64,000 nt of DNA from Harmonia axyridis (taxonomy: Eukaryota; Arthropoda; Insecta; Coleoptera; Coccinellidae): contig NC_059501.1 of NCBI RefSeq assembly GCF_914767665.1, positions 9,178,501 through 9,242,500 of the forward strand. Direction: 5' to 3'. Under the pieces are notes generated by a model. It searched no databases and had not been told where the DNA came from. It saw only the letters and a program-made list of their open reading frames with translations. Position 1 is the stretch's first letter. The number at the start of each line of letters is the position of its first letter. This document shows positions 23,125-35,010 of this stretch, one piece after another. The position numbers were made by a program, and so were the translations under genes.

Positions 23125-23506
23125 GTGTGTTCGCGCCATGTAAACGGTAAGGTGGTCGAAGGTCCTTGTGTTTATGTGCGGTGGGTTATGTGTGCGCTTG
23201 ACCGGCACTTGCACGACTTATGTCATGACCAAGTGTCTACCATGAGGCAACCTGTTGGCATGGCATTGTTTGGTATGGTGTGGCTCCTGCGAGTGCGCTC
23301 GGAGATGAAACGGTGCGCCAAGTGCAAGAGGCAGCAGCAGCATCAGCAAAGGCCGAATTTGGGTTTGGACGATGGCGCCTCGGCCGCAACGTTCTTCACG
23401 ATCGACGCGCCAACTACCGCGACATCTTTGAACACTCCTAGTCCTGGACATTCGCTAGCGCATACGACGTATTGCGAGGTGCACGGATACAACCTGCCGA
23501 AGGAAG
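23125..23506 (+). CDS. Candidate host coding exon of unknown product
   Basis: A GC-rich frame of about 127 codons ends at a good splice donor (gaag/gtaacg at 23506/23507). The first methionine in frame is at 23125; better-placed starts are at about 23242 and 23260 (context gcATGG). From there the text has a short hydrophobic run (GMALFGMVWLL), a basic CAKCKR segment, a glutamine/histidine run, a Ser/Thr/Ala/Pro-rich stretch and then YCEVHGYNLPKE. Composition and the donor favour coding, perhaps a first exon or one in a long gene. I do not recognise the product; a conserved GC-rich island open by chance is the alternative. Confidence 0.4.
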
Positions 23507-26500
23507 GTAACGTATGAATCTTATTGATTTTCGATACAGGATTATTCATATTAAGCAATTGGATGATATGATCTTTGTTCATTTCATTCCAAGAGATGTT
23601 GAGATTCACGGCTTGACTCGATATTCATGCTGCTTGACTTGAAATCAAGTCATGTTCAAGTAAAGTAGTAGTTTTTCAAAGTCAAGTCAAGTATTTATTT
23701 CTAAAGTACATGAAAAATCAAGTAAATTTTATCATGTTACTCGATTTTTAGCAGTTTTCTCATGTAGTGTGCACATCAATAAAAAATTATGGAATAAAAA
23801 GGAACCTTTCGAGTGTTTTTATTAGGAAAACATTGCATAACAGGCGAGAGTCCAAAATTATATAGTTTTGCAAGGGAACGAAATTTACAAAGGGGTCAAT
23901 ATTGAAAAAAAATCAAAGATTTTTGCGGTATCGCGTTTTCGTGGGGGTTATTGAAACACTATTGGACGAAAGAAGAGAACTTTATTGTAGCACTTAAAAA
24001 CATCCTTCAATACTCTACCAACTCATCTGGTCATAACCTCGTAACTTACTTCACTTTAACTCCCCTTTTCCCAGTTTTATACCTGAGTTACAAACATATA
24101 ATATGCTATTGTATACCGTGAATTTCTTCTTCCTTCTCTTATTCTCTAAGTTGTATGCCTGCGCAATAGTATCATGGTGCCTGCACACTAATTAGGGTAG
24201 GGGAAAGATATTCTCTATTGTATCTTTCTGAGAACCTTATGAATCAGAAAGTTGTATGCACAAGTACCACGAAAGACCATTGTTACACCAATGCAGGTAC
24301 ATTTATATTAAGTATTGTGACGGCAATTTTGGCTAGATAGAGAAATTATGACTAATTGCTTTCTGTCGCTACAGAAACTTCAAATTTTGAGATAACCTAT
24401 ATTGGTGAACAACCTCTTATGTCCTAAATTTTGCCAAAACGCTAAAAATATTGATTTATTTAGTCAGAAACATTTCCCTCTTCGACAAACACAGATCAAG
24501 AGAATTTTTGAATTTTTTACTTTATCAAATTTTCCAGCTTATTCGCCTAAATATGAATCAGCGTTCTAGCTTCATCGACCAAGGAAGGAAACACTCCAAC
24601 AATTCTATTTATGAATAAAAATGCATTCGGAAATTTACTTCCTCATATTTTTATCATTTAGTATTTCAAAGTTCATAGGATCTTATATCTTACCTTTGTT
24701 TTTATTTGACTATAGTAAACTTTTACAAACGTATAATGAATTTTTCCGAATATTCGAAGAGCCAAAGTTTGTTGCTAACTCATTATATATATCCTATGTA
24801 TCGACCAGTAATTCGTAATTGAAATACATCAATCCAATGAAATAAACAGTACAAATTACGTAGCAACTCATATATTTATTTGAATAGGCTTTCGTTTTAG
24901 AGCATCAATGCCAATGCAATTTGATTGGGATATTTTAATGAGCTTTTTGTCGGAGAACGATCAAAAGGCATATGATATCGAAATTGAAAAATATCAACTA
25001 GCAATGAGTTTTTAATCAAATATTTAACCAGCCATCTATCTATTAATCCATGTGATTGCGTGAAATTTGAACAGGATCATATTAGCATAGTTTCACCAGC
25101 TATAATAATGGTAGTTACATACATGTAAATGGTACAGGCTTGTTAGCAGAATGAAATTGCTCATGTCTTTAAACATTTTCCCCAAATTAGTGCGTTTTTG
25201 ATATACATAAATAACCTCTTCCATATCATTGTCAAAAAGGGAGGAATCAGAAAGTTGGATTAATTGGAAATTTTGAGAGACTCAAAACTTTGGCGACTGT
25301 GCCTTTTTATTGTTGATATTAATGGTAAATATATATGAAAAAAATTGACGTATTATGCTATTATAATTGATAGTAGTGAGAAATTAAAAAAAAAATCGAA
25401 AACCTAATTTTTGTGGATATTGTTTTGTTTCTACTCGTCTACTCGAATATCTAGAAAACTGTACATTCTATGAAAAAAATTCATGCGAACATTTTTTAGT
25501 GAAACTTCCAATCGCAAAACTTAGTGCGGAAATTTTGTTGGAGAAATGTAGTTCTTTTATAGTTCTCCAACAGTATGATAATTTATTGAATTTATTGAAA
25601 ATTATTGATGCAGTTCGAATCTCCATTTTTTTTTATAAATTATGAAATCTATTAAGCTTTGTCCACTGCGACTGGAGAAATCGAAATGAGGCAAATATGT
25701 TTCCTGATATCGGAAATGCAATAATAAAAACCAATCAGCTGGCCGTAATGGTATCAAAACTGCCGCGGAACGTGTTTCAAAGCTATGGTAATGAAATTTT
25801 AATCCTCTATGCATGTGCAATACAGCGCAGCTATCACTGAAATACGTTAGTTCTAATAACGTTTACGACGTTAATGAAATGACTTGCTCGTAACCTGGAT
25901 TCATGCAATATTTATGACCTGGCTAATTTGTAAAACATAAAGCAGTGCATTCGAGTATGTTTGTATTAAGTTAGTGGGTACATCAGTAATTGAATTTCAG
26001 CTGCGCATTTTTATGGGGAATTAGTGTTTACGTAGTTGGTACTGCAATTACGTATTTCGTTATTGAAAATGTCGCAAGAGTCAATTTAATTTTTAATGAG
26101 GTTCACGTTGGTTTGGGGGAGTAATTTGGAATTTTATTTATTTTTCTGAAAAACTGAGTACATGTAGGGTGAATGCCTTCAAGGTGTAATGAATTTAAAC
26201 AATTTATTTGAATGAATGAACATTCTTCACTAGATCAGATATTAAAGTATTGATATAATCCTTTTCAATTACCTACCATATCTGTTTCTTTATATTCTTT
26301 CACACAATATTTTTGTTATTTATTTTTAATTGTCGACCATGCTTTTTTCTCTTCATTTGTTCTACATCTAATTCGATTCACTATAGTTTGATTCAAACGT
26401 TCATTCAAGCCATTAGAAAATCGGCAATTCACTGTTGGGAACCTAATATTCATATGATTTTTTTTGTTGAGAAATTCTTGAATTCATTTGATGAATTCAA

Positions 26501-27399
26501 ACCAGTATATTGATCTTTCAATATCAATTTCGTTTACTTTCAGAATTTTTCAAAACAGCTTCATAAAATCATTTTCTTATCGACCAGTAAATGAAGTTAA
26601 CGTTTTCTTGAATGATTTTTGTGTAGTCTATAATGGCGAAATATTGAAGAACATATTGAACATCAAGAAAAGTTATTGAAAGCGATTTCGGAGGAAGGTA
26701 TCAGATTGAAATTTTCAAGTGTAACTTGGACTCAACGTTGCCGAGAATTCAAAAAATAGAATGATACAATACATAAACAAAGTTTTCACTTTTTTATATT
26801 TTACTTTGGAAAATGTATTAATTTGTTCCTAAAGCAGTTCGAAATCATTAAAAATGTTGAAAAAGCTGGGAGGATTGCTTTTCAAAAGTTAGTGAGATTA
26901 GGATAGAATTAATAAGAACCGAAAATATCATAACTTGGTGACTAAGTAATGAGTATACGTTTTAAATAGTGAATTAAGAGAAAAAAGTCAATAGAACTCG
27001 AAATAAGTTCTGTTCACATGGTGTGAAAAAAATTTTCAATTCTATTCCCTATATCAGAATTTGATAACAGTTTGTATTTCGTTTTAAGTTCAATTCATAT
27101 TCAAAATTCTATGTTGCAATGCAGGGATCAACATGGTCGAATTACGATAAGGATATCACCGTGAACATAATAAAATGAGAATACAACACTCATTTTGTCT
27201 ATGAAAAATCAACTCAGAATTATTCAAGGCCAATTGATATTCAAAATTCCAAATCGCAGTAATCTTCGGATACAACTGTGAACAACATAGTTAGGTCACC
27301 GTGAAACCAAGCAAAATGAAAATATAAGAAACCATTATTCTCATTTCTACGAAATAGATTCTTAGTCAGAATTCAGATAATCTGGAACGAGTCATAATC
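23507..27399. other. AT-rich stretch without recognised genes
   Basis: About 3.9 kb of AT-rich DNA. 23620-23740 is rich in the words caagt and acttg in both orientations and folds loosely on itself, which may be a small degenerate repeat. Nothing else stood out; frames here reach only about 70 codons. It could be intron if the exon before it is real. Confidence 0.45.
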
Positions 27400-28550
27400 A
27401 TCATAATCATAATTTATTATTTTTTATATAAATATATAAGAAGACGTCATGAAAATATAACAACATAAGAGGTATTTAAGAAGTACACATTACAAATACA
27501 ATAATTACATTATAGACTAGATTCATTTCGAACATGCTTACTTGTACCTCTCTTCCCTCAAAGCGATGTTGTTGAGAGAATTTTTCAAATGATCGCATCG
27601 TACCATCTTCATTCAAGAAAAGGGATTTCATTTCTATTCCTTGTATCAGATATACACTTTATAGAGATGTATCTTTCCCAATATTGTATAAAATGTTTAT
27701 TACATTTCGAAATTTTTAATTTTCATATCATTACAGCCGCTGCAGCTTTTAAGCATCAGACTTCACTGATGTATCGTTCAAAACCTCCGGACGAAATTCT
27801 AAATCAACCCCTGACCCATGTACGTGTACAAAGACCCTCCATTTGCATTTTATCATCCGACATCGTTTCAAAATGCTCCCAGATCGCCTCTATAATTCAC
27901 CTTTCCCCCGACTATCGTGAAATGGAGAGCAATGATTGATGCGGGTGTTGAATCCATCGGACATCTGTATGACATGAAAAATTTCCGACGCAAATTCAAT
28001 TTGTTGATTATAAATCAGGCTATCGGAGCACAGAGGGCGCCCTAATCGGTCGCGGGAGGCCCGCGGTAATGGGACTTGGCTTCGCGTCACTTCTGCTCGT
28101 CGCCCTTTTCGATTCGATTCATTTTTGTAGCGAAACAATGGAACACGATTACGGGGATGGATCCGGGTTTTATTGAATTTTCGTTCGAATGGGAGCTGAT
28201 GGGCGCTTTGGCCTCCGTCGAAACGTTGTAGGATCACGACGGACGGTTGGTGTTTTAGCTCCATTTGGGGTTTGAACCCTTGTTCGGTTATTTTATAGAC
28301 ATACTGGCGTAGTGAAAAGCAAGTCATGATTGGACAACTGATCATCGTTCCATTGCGCCTTCAAGGCGCATTCATTGAATTCTGACACATTCGTCTACAT
28401 TTTCATCTCAATGTGAATACAGAAAATGCATTCGCTCTCGTTTTTCATATAGGTATACTTTGGACAGTAGTTAAATTCAGGCTTAAAACCAACTAACATC
28501 AAGAACATACATTTATTGAATATACATATAGAATCAAAAGTTTTGCATCG
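27400..28550. other. Unique sequence with GC-rich patch, no gene recognised
   Basis: 27700-28290 has higher complexity and a GC-rich core at 28000-28110. It is open on the minus strand for 151 codons (27890-28345), but that text is low in hydrophobic residues, rich in Arg/Ser, and shows no domain. I favour a conserved non-coding island. Confidence 0.35.
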
Positions 28551-28916
28551 TATACAGGCTTGGAAAATTCACTCGGAACCATGGGATTGAGCGTACAAAT
28601 CTCCAAGTCGCTCTGGCTCCAATGGAACAATGGAAGAATCGAAACATGAGTACGATTCCATATCAAATAACGCAAACGGCTGCTGGCAGGCGTATATTCC
28701 ATCGTGCACGCAGGTCGAGACCTAGAGACTTCAGACCTGACTAACAGATCTCCCACTACGCTTGCCAGCGGCTATTCGCGAAGACCAGATTTTTATTTGA
28801 TATGTCATGGCACTCATGTTTCGATTCTTCCACTGTTCCATTGGAGCCACAGCGACTTGGAGATTTGTACGCTAAATACCATGGTTCCGAGTGAATGTTC
28901 CAAACTTGTATGCAGA
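28551..28916. repeat. Foldback element, arms of ~150 bp
   Basis: Left arm 28551-28690 and right arm 28763-28916 are inverted copies. The right arm has a small insertion near 28775-28790. The shared core contains atgtttcgattcttccactg and gcgacttggagatttgtacg with few differences. The spacer is about 70 bp. Because the arms mirror each other, the same peptide text appears on opposite strands, which shows these frames are not genes. Confidence 0.85.
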
Positions 28917-29032
28917 GTGCACCAAAGCCGATTAACGAGATTTGACTGGTCATTGCTCGGGATGTGGTGGGGGCTTGTAGTTTGGGAAGGAGTATGTGTG
29001 TTCCTTAGGGCCAAAAGTTCTTGGTCAGCAAC

Positions 29033-29630
29033 ATGATTTGGGCCGGAGTGCAACGAGGCTTTGCCGTTCGCACTTTTTACAAAATAATCGTTCTGTGATA
29101 GCGACCCAGCTGGCATTTTGGCCATCTCTTCAACCCTATGAAAGACCACTCCATTCACCTTAACACACCGTTTTGTGTGGTGTGTCTCAATTTGGAGTGA
29201 TAGGAGTGATAGTGATAGGGAGGAGAATGTCACCGTCACAAGAACTTCCCAGCGTTATGTGTCAATGTTCGAAATTTTCCCACAGCCTGAATTGGACGAA
29301 CTTGCCGAAAAACACAATCTGGTGCCAGCAGAATGCCGCTACAGCTCACACAGGATGAACTTCATTAGCTGTTTTGGGACAGATGTTTCCAGGGAGACTG
29401 GTCTCACTGAGAGAGGACATGGGTTGGCCAGCGCGCTCACCAGATTTGAGCATCTACGACTTCTTTCTTTCGGGCCATCTGAAGATAAGGTCTTCCAACA
29501 TTGTCCACACACCCTACCAGAACTCAAAGCAGCGAATAACCAAAGATATTCGGGCCATACCTCTCGAGATATGCCGAAAAGCGGTTGCTGCTAACGTCTG
29601 CCATCTTTGTGATATCGTTTTGAAAACTTT
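29033..29630 (+). pseudogene. DD41D-type mariner transposase, deleted (family C)
   Basis: The N-terminal text WAGVQRGFAVRTFYKNNRSV and ATQLAF (read across a frame change) passes abruptly to the catalytic half at GVSQFGVIG. It continues WCQQNAATAHT, MFPGRLVSLREDMGWPARSP and DLSIYD, and ends near CHLCDIVLKT. The second catalytic aspartate of the usual QQDGATAHT is asparagine here. Forty-one residues separate it from the aspartate of SIYD. Frameshifts and a stop are present. No clear terminal repeats were found. Confidence 0.8.
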
Positions 29631-32009
29631 ATTGACAAATCAACATAATATTAATTTTCAGTTGAAATCTCAAACGTATTCTAAGGAATGCCACTTTTGA
29701 ATATCGAAGTAGCACAGATTTATAATATCAGAAATATTATTTCTTTTTGAATGCTGAACGATCATTGTGGGCCAATTTTAATCTCACTCCGTTCTATGAA
29801 CGACAGCTAACATACTTGAATATTCAATACCAATCGTGTGTGTTGTTTGTGGCAAACCAACAAAACTGATCGATATTGAAATCACACATTGTTTCATTTG
29901 CGTAATTCGGAATAATTGATTATGAATATATTTGATGGAATTATGATTTCCAGTCATGAGGTGTCGAAAAGTTCAACAACTAAACATTGATTACGTGTAT
30001 TAAAATCAAACAGCAAATCCTAATCCTATAATAGCTGCGGTGGTTGTTTCACCAATACATTTTATAATAAACCTATGTCAAACTGCACTTGTGGTACCTG
30101 TTTTACGGCCGGATAGTTCGGCAGAATTTGAAAAATTTTGAGATTTTATTCATGACATAGGTCAAATTTTTCACCTGAAGTTTCGCTTACTAACACGATA
30201 ACCATCTACAGAGATTTCTAGGTTATAGACTCTTACTCGACGCTGGATTTCCCTGATATGATGACGGTTCTCTCCATATTTATACTATTCATACTTCCTT
30301 CAGGGAGGGGGATTTCATCCCTTCCACTTCTGGTTTATCTCGTTTTTTGTAAGATCTACAGCTGGCATTTAGGCGGTGTGTACTGTTGGAATTTGTTCTA
30401 CTGTGTGGATATTATTCGAATGTTTCAATATTTCGATGGCTTCCATTTTCATTTGTGGGTAGTAGTTCTTGATATCTATTCTACAGAATAAAATGTTATT
30501 CCCTTTTTGAGAGCATGATTGGCGAGTTTCTGTAGGTTCAAGGTCGTAGGTTCGCTCTCGAAACATTCCAACAGGTTTAGATTGTTCATTATGTGACTAC
30601 TTCCACAAGACTGGCTGTAGATGTTCTGCCATTTAGTTACATATTCTTATGGCTTTATCGGCAACACCGTTCATGATCCTGGACCCAAGCTCGAAGATTT
30701 CTTTTTGTAATCACAATGTAAGCTTCCACAAAATCACAAGGTATTCTGTATACTATATTGAAATGTTTTCCTGGATATTACATGAAACCAACTAGAACAA
30801 AGTTAAAAACCGCGGAATTCTTCAATACTTTCCAATTTGGTGGATATTTAGTACCTTTTCTATTTCATCTTTTTATGCGACTTGGTCTACGAATTAAGGA
30901 AAAAGAATTAGTGAAATTTTTCCAATATTTGATATCACAGTATTAATTATTTGTTTGAAATTTTAAATTAACTCTTCTTCTTGAAAAAAGTGACGATTTT
31001 GAAAAAAATTGATTTGTTCTTGAGTTCCATACAATTGAACAGAACGAGAAATTATCACAAATATATGATTCAAATACATCTATTTAACAGATTCATTATC
31101 AAAAGCAGCATACCAAAAAAAATTATTCACGTCGACTCTTTTCCTTTCATGGATATATCCTTGCAGGATATATCATTACATTTGTGGAATTTCCCGACTT
31201 CGGTTAATATCAGATCAGATATCCTGTCCCTTTTTGTTCCAAAACGTAGCGAATTCCCACTCGACATGAATTAACAATTCATTTCATTGGGGATGTCATC
31301 AGAGAGAGAACGGGAAAAGTATGAGTTTCTGATTAATGAAGACCTCCAACATTCTACACGGAAAGAACATCAGTCGTCGAAAGGAAAAAAACCATGCACC
31401 TGTCGCAGGGAGGAAAGTAATGAAAGGAAGTCTGTTCGACGATGAAAATTATGCTCTCTACCCGGGACTAGAACTCGAACAGCAATTTATTTGAGTTGAA
31501 CGTGAAGACCGAGTTGAACGCGAAGCCGAACGCGGGGAGAAGTCTCGATGGGTATTATCCGAAAGACACGAAATGAGGCGAATAAATTCGGAGAAAAATG
31601 AGAGAACACTAATCAATCGAACGCTCTGGAGGAGGTCTTTCGCCCCTCGAAGAGGTCGGACAAACGGTTAGTCAAGTTGGCCATTAGTGAGGGTCGCACG
31701 TTTCTACCTGAGTAGAGGCCGTCATTTTCACCCCACTAATGGATTTTTCTGGTCGGTTGCTCGGCTAAATTGTCCAGCTGATGGCCATAATGAATTTGTA
31801 TTAGCGAGCTTATGGGGGCGATCGATTCTGAGCTGAACTGAGATCATCGGGTCATGTCGAGGGTAACGAAGAGATGGAGAAACATTTGGCGCCTCAGCTT
31901 TTTTTCAGGAACAGATCACTTACGATGAAAATTTAGTTGTAGCTAGCTAATCCGAGATGCGACGTATATTACTGTAGATAGTTTTATCTTCGTCAAAACA
32001 CAGGAAACA
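29631..32009. other. No clear gene; possible RT-like fossil at 30370-30740
   Basis: On the minus strand 30370-30740 reads MAEHLQPVL, ERTYDLEPTE and FCRIDIKNYYPQMKMEAIEI. The last resembles the first catalytic aspartate block of some reverse transcriptases such as Penelope-like ones, but I cannot find the second motif. 31280-31900 is a GC-richer island with no recognised content. The rest is AT-rich. Confidence 0.3.
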
Positions 32010-32405
32010 AAGAAATGTGTGGTGCTGTCACCGATCTATACCAAGAAGCTCTTAAAGATACCACGAGCTCAGCTTCGGGTAAAGGTGAGACTATCGGTGC
32101 AAATCTCTTTTGTACCGCATAGGTAGGTCAGCAGATAAGATCTGAGGGTTCTCTGGAAAGAAGGTAGAAAGAGCAGAACACATAAAAAGTGTGCAAATGT
32201 CCAGGGTTGTCAGGCCTAAGAACCACTAATATGGGAAGGGCAGTCCTAGATACTCACGAGGTAACAGACAGAGCTCCTGAGGATGTTGTCGGTTTAGTGA
32301 ACAGTACGACGACATCCTTGGAGATTTTGGAATGGGTAGGGTTGGGAACAAAAGATCTATTTGGACGCAGTTCCCGGAAGGCTGATCTAGTCGCGCAATG
32401 ACCCA
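32010..32405 (+). pseudogene. Jockey-like LINE 3' end (family Y)
   Basis: After frame-broken text equivalent to the CRFC-type tail, the frame from about 32189 reads CKCPGLSGLRTTNMGRAVLD and then THEVTDRAPEDVVGLVNSTT, ending with GRSSRKADLVAQ. It aligns by eye with the minus-strand copy at 20975 and the plus-strand one at 14250. Only the last ~130 codons are present. This copy is the least damaged at its 3' end. Confidence 0.8.
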
Positions 32406-32462
32406 GCAATGACCCAGATTCGAAAGACAAACGATGGCAATACAATGAGAGATTTGATGAAG

Positions 32463-32743
32463 TTATTTTCTCTAATTCTGTGGTTATTCCGTTCATTCTT
32501 CCACATCTTGTAGAACAAAATCGTGCGAGAATATATCAGAAACGCACAGTTTTCATGGTTATATTTTATTATTCTATGTTGGCACTCCGAACTTTCCGCC
32601 ACGGCTTTATCTGTCAATTCATCAATTTGCCTTAAAGAAATCAGTTCTGCCAACCAACATTTTTCAATGCAAAAATCACTAAAATATATTTATGGATATA
32701 TTTCATTAATTTCAATGAAAATGCAATGAATTAGAGAAAATAA
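32463..32743. mobile_element. MITE with 16-bp terminal inverted repeats
   Basis: The 281-bp unit begins ttattttctctaattc (32463-32478) and ends with its exact inverse complement gaattagagaaaataa (32728-32743). A second copy starts at 63799 and runs off the window, with three differences in the roughly 200 shared bases. No transposase is encoded. A minus-strand frame of 65-88 codons is open in both copies, but all three differences change its residues, which argues against selection on a protein. Confidence 0.85.
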
Positions 32744-32745
32744 TG

Positions 32746-32867
32746 TATAATACTCGTACAAAAGGCTCATTCTACCACTCGTTCATTCCAAAACTCGCCA
32801 CTTCGTGGTTCGTTTTTGAATTTTGAACTCGTGGAAGAATATCAATGCCTTCTGCACTTGTATTATA
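32746..32867. mobile_element. Short MITE with imperfect terminal repeats
   Basis: Starts tataatactcgtacaaaagg and ends with an imperfect inverse (about 24 bp) that finishes cacttgtattata. The centre contains a cacttcgtgg motif between aaaactcgcc and ttcgtttttgaat. The tight packing against the preceding MITE (2 bp apart) suggests one inserted next to the other. No coding content. Confidence 0.65.
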
Positions 32868-32899
32868 AATAACTATTATAAAATAATTATGAAATTAGA

Positions 32900-33066
32900 T
32901 CGATTAGTGGATCGCTTCAGAAGATGGCCAGTTTTTTCAACGCTGGATTCGTACGCTGCTCGAAAGATGGAAGAAAGTAGCTGCCAGCGATGGACATAAA
33001 TGTATAACCAGTGTTCTACAATAAAGTCTCAAATATCTGAGATGCGGAAGCAAAGTTGTACGCCTA
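32900..33066 (+). pseudogene. DD34D mariner C-terminus and 3' terminal repeat
   Basis: The frames here give SEDGQFFQRWIRTLLERWKK and VAASDG, the standard C-terminus of mariner transposases (RWxKCVASDGxYF-like), followed by a short 3' UTR. The terminal repeat gcaaagttgtacgcct matches in inverse the terminus kept at 18999-19020, so both fragments belong to one family. Everything upstream is lost. Confidence 0.75.
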
Positions 33067-34549
33067 GGTAGAAGAAAAAAGAGGCAAAGCACTGGCATCA
33101 GAATAGTTTGTAAAGTTCTTCAATCCATTCAAAAACACACAGTCCTAACTCTTCAAAATTACATTGTTGAATTGTGAACTTTATCTTCGTATTGACAACT
33201 TTTCACTTTTGATTCATTTTCATGAATTCCTTACAAATCAATTTGCTGTGTTGACTTTCATTGGAAAGTGTTCTTTTATTGCTTGAATATCGTCTACAAA
33301 AATTTTTCATCAGACAAAAATTTAATAATAATAATAATACTGTTTCATATCTCAATGAATTACAGCTTGTATTGAATCTCCATGATCAGTGTGACAGTAT
33401 ACTGATGTTCTTGCGAGAGAAGTTTCTGAATTATTGTTCGACCAGAGTTTCAGAGCTGCAACTGAAACTATATAGAGCTGCAACTCAAAATATATAGGTA
33501 AAGAAAACTTTTTCGAACTATAATGGCAGGGTTATTGAAAAACTGAAATTCAATCTAACATAAAATCGAGTAGTCCGAACTCATTTTCTCTTTCAATCTG
33601 AAGGAAGAGAGAAAAAGAAATAATAACACTGCGCCCAAGGCCTGTCACGAAACTTTTCGAATAATTCAAATTTGGCCCGAAATTATTTGGCCGTTATAAA
33701 TTTTCAATATTTACATAATCGTATTTCACACCTAGAGATTAATTTCGGTTCGAGTTTGTTTTGAACTTTTAATTAGTTTTTAACGACTGGCCAACTTTGT
33801 TCAGATTTATACCTCAACCGTGGTCTTCCACCAGGAGGTTAGAATGAGAGAATGGCACGTTAACATCAAATAGGGATTTAGAGTTTGATAAGGTTTTTTT
33901 TTATGAAATATTATACATTATGCTTATTATTGAAGAATAAAAAGTTCTTCAATTCTCATCTTTAGAAATCTTTCTTGATGACAATTTCAGTAATATGCCA
34001 TACATGGCGACGACATTTTTCTGAATATTTCTGCAGAAAGAGTTTTTTTGAAAAAACTTTTTTTATATTCGAATTTGTAAACATGCATTATAAAAATACT
34101 GTTTGCAGTTTGGACCAAAAATGTACAGGGTGTCTATCAAGAAATCATGAACTTGGACAACACGAATTCATTAAAACTCGAGATTTTTTGAAAATGAATA
34201 AAATACCATCATCCATATTTTGAATATCACTGAAGAACTCAATATCTTTGGACTCGCGGTATATTTTCTGTGCCTGCAGAAATTATTTTTCTCTATGATT
34301 CATCTTACGTTCAGCCTGAGGCTTGTAAATTCCACTTTAATCCTCGATGGATGGATTCCAGCATTGGAGGATTCTGCTTATGGTTCTTCTGGTATTTGGT
34401 ATTCCTTCTCCAGCAATCTTAGCTATTCTTTCCGTGTTGATTCTGCTGACGTGGTTGTTTCAATATCGTCATTGTGCTCGTCCCATTTGACAATGTCCTA
34501 GATTTGGCATTCCTCTGGAATGACCGTGTTTCTCTCTTCCTGTTTCTCA
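33067..34549. other. No gene recognised
   Basis: A short (AAT)n run lies at 33323-33339. At 34128 a tacagggtgtctatcaag word resembles a repeat terminus, without a partner found. On the minus strand 34500-34330 reads TRRTISRI and WNPSIEDKSGIY across stops, which looks like an old retroelement scrap I cannot place. Remaining sequence is AT-rich. Confidence 0.35.
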
Positions 34550-35010
34550 GCGTATATCCAGATATGGTTTACAAGATCTACAACATATTAAAAATTCCAT
34601 CAAATTCACCGAAACCCAATTTCCCTTCGATGCAGTGCGTGGTCCTTTTGCCGCCGAAAAATCATCATAGAGTTTTAAATCTAGAAAAAAGGTCGCTGCC
34701 ATGATATTTTGCCAGTAATAAAACTCGCTGCGAAAAAAGATGCGCCTCTTCATCGATGTCAAAGTTGAAAATTTCGAATTCCTTTGCGTATATATAGATA
34801 TGGTTCACAAGACCTACAACATATGAAAAATTTCATCAAGTTCATCGAAAGCCAATTTCCCTTCAATTCGGTGCGTGGTCCTTTTGCCGCCGAAAAATCA
34901 TCATGTTAAAGTTTTACCTCTAGAAAAGGCATCGTTGCCATGGTAGTTTGCGAGTAAAAGCACTCGCTGCGAAAAAGGTTGCGCCTCTTTCATCGATGTC
35001 GAAGTGAAAA
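34550..35010. repeat. Two tandem copies of a ~230-bp unit
   Basis: Unit 1 is 34550-34785 and unit 2 is 34786-35010. They share gatatggttcacaagacc-type starts, gtgcgtggtccttttgccgc, cgaaaaatcatcat, actcgctgcgaaaaa and catcgatgtc ends, with scattered substitutions and small indels. No conserved open frame crosses both copies. A local tandem duplication. Confidence 0.88.

Noticed and set aside
23125..23513. Assignment of the candidate exon to a named gene
   Set aside because: No motif specific enough to name a family; naming it would be a guess.
27890..28345. 151-codon minus-strand frame
   Set aside because: Arg/Ser-rich text typical of a GC-rich unique segment read in a chance frame; no domain.
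28499..29036. Frames on both strands with the same HVSILPLFHW text
   Set aside because: Identical peptides on opposite strands arise from the inverted arms of the foldback at 28551-28916, not from genes.
32387..32653. 88-codon minus-strand frame that recurs at 63792-63989
   Set aside because: It lies inside a MITE with 16-bp terminal repeats, and all three differences between the copies are amino-acid changing; better explained as repeat DNA.
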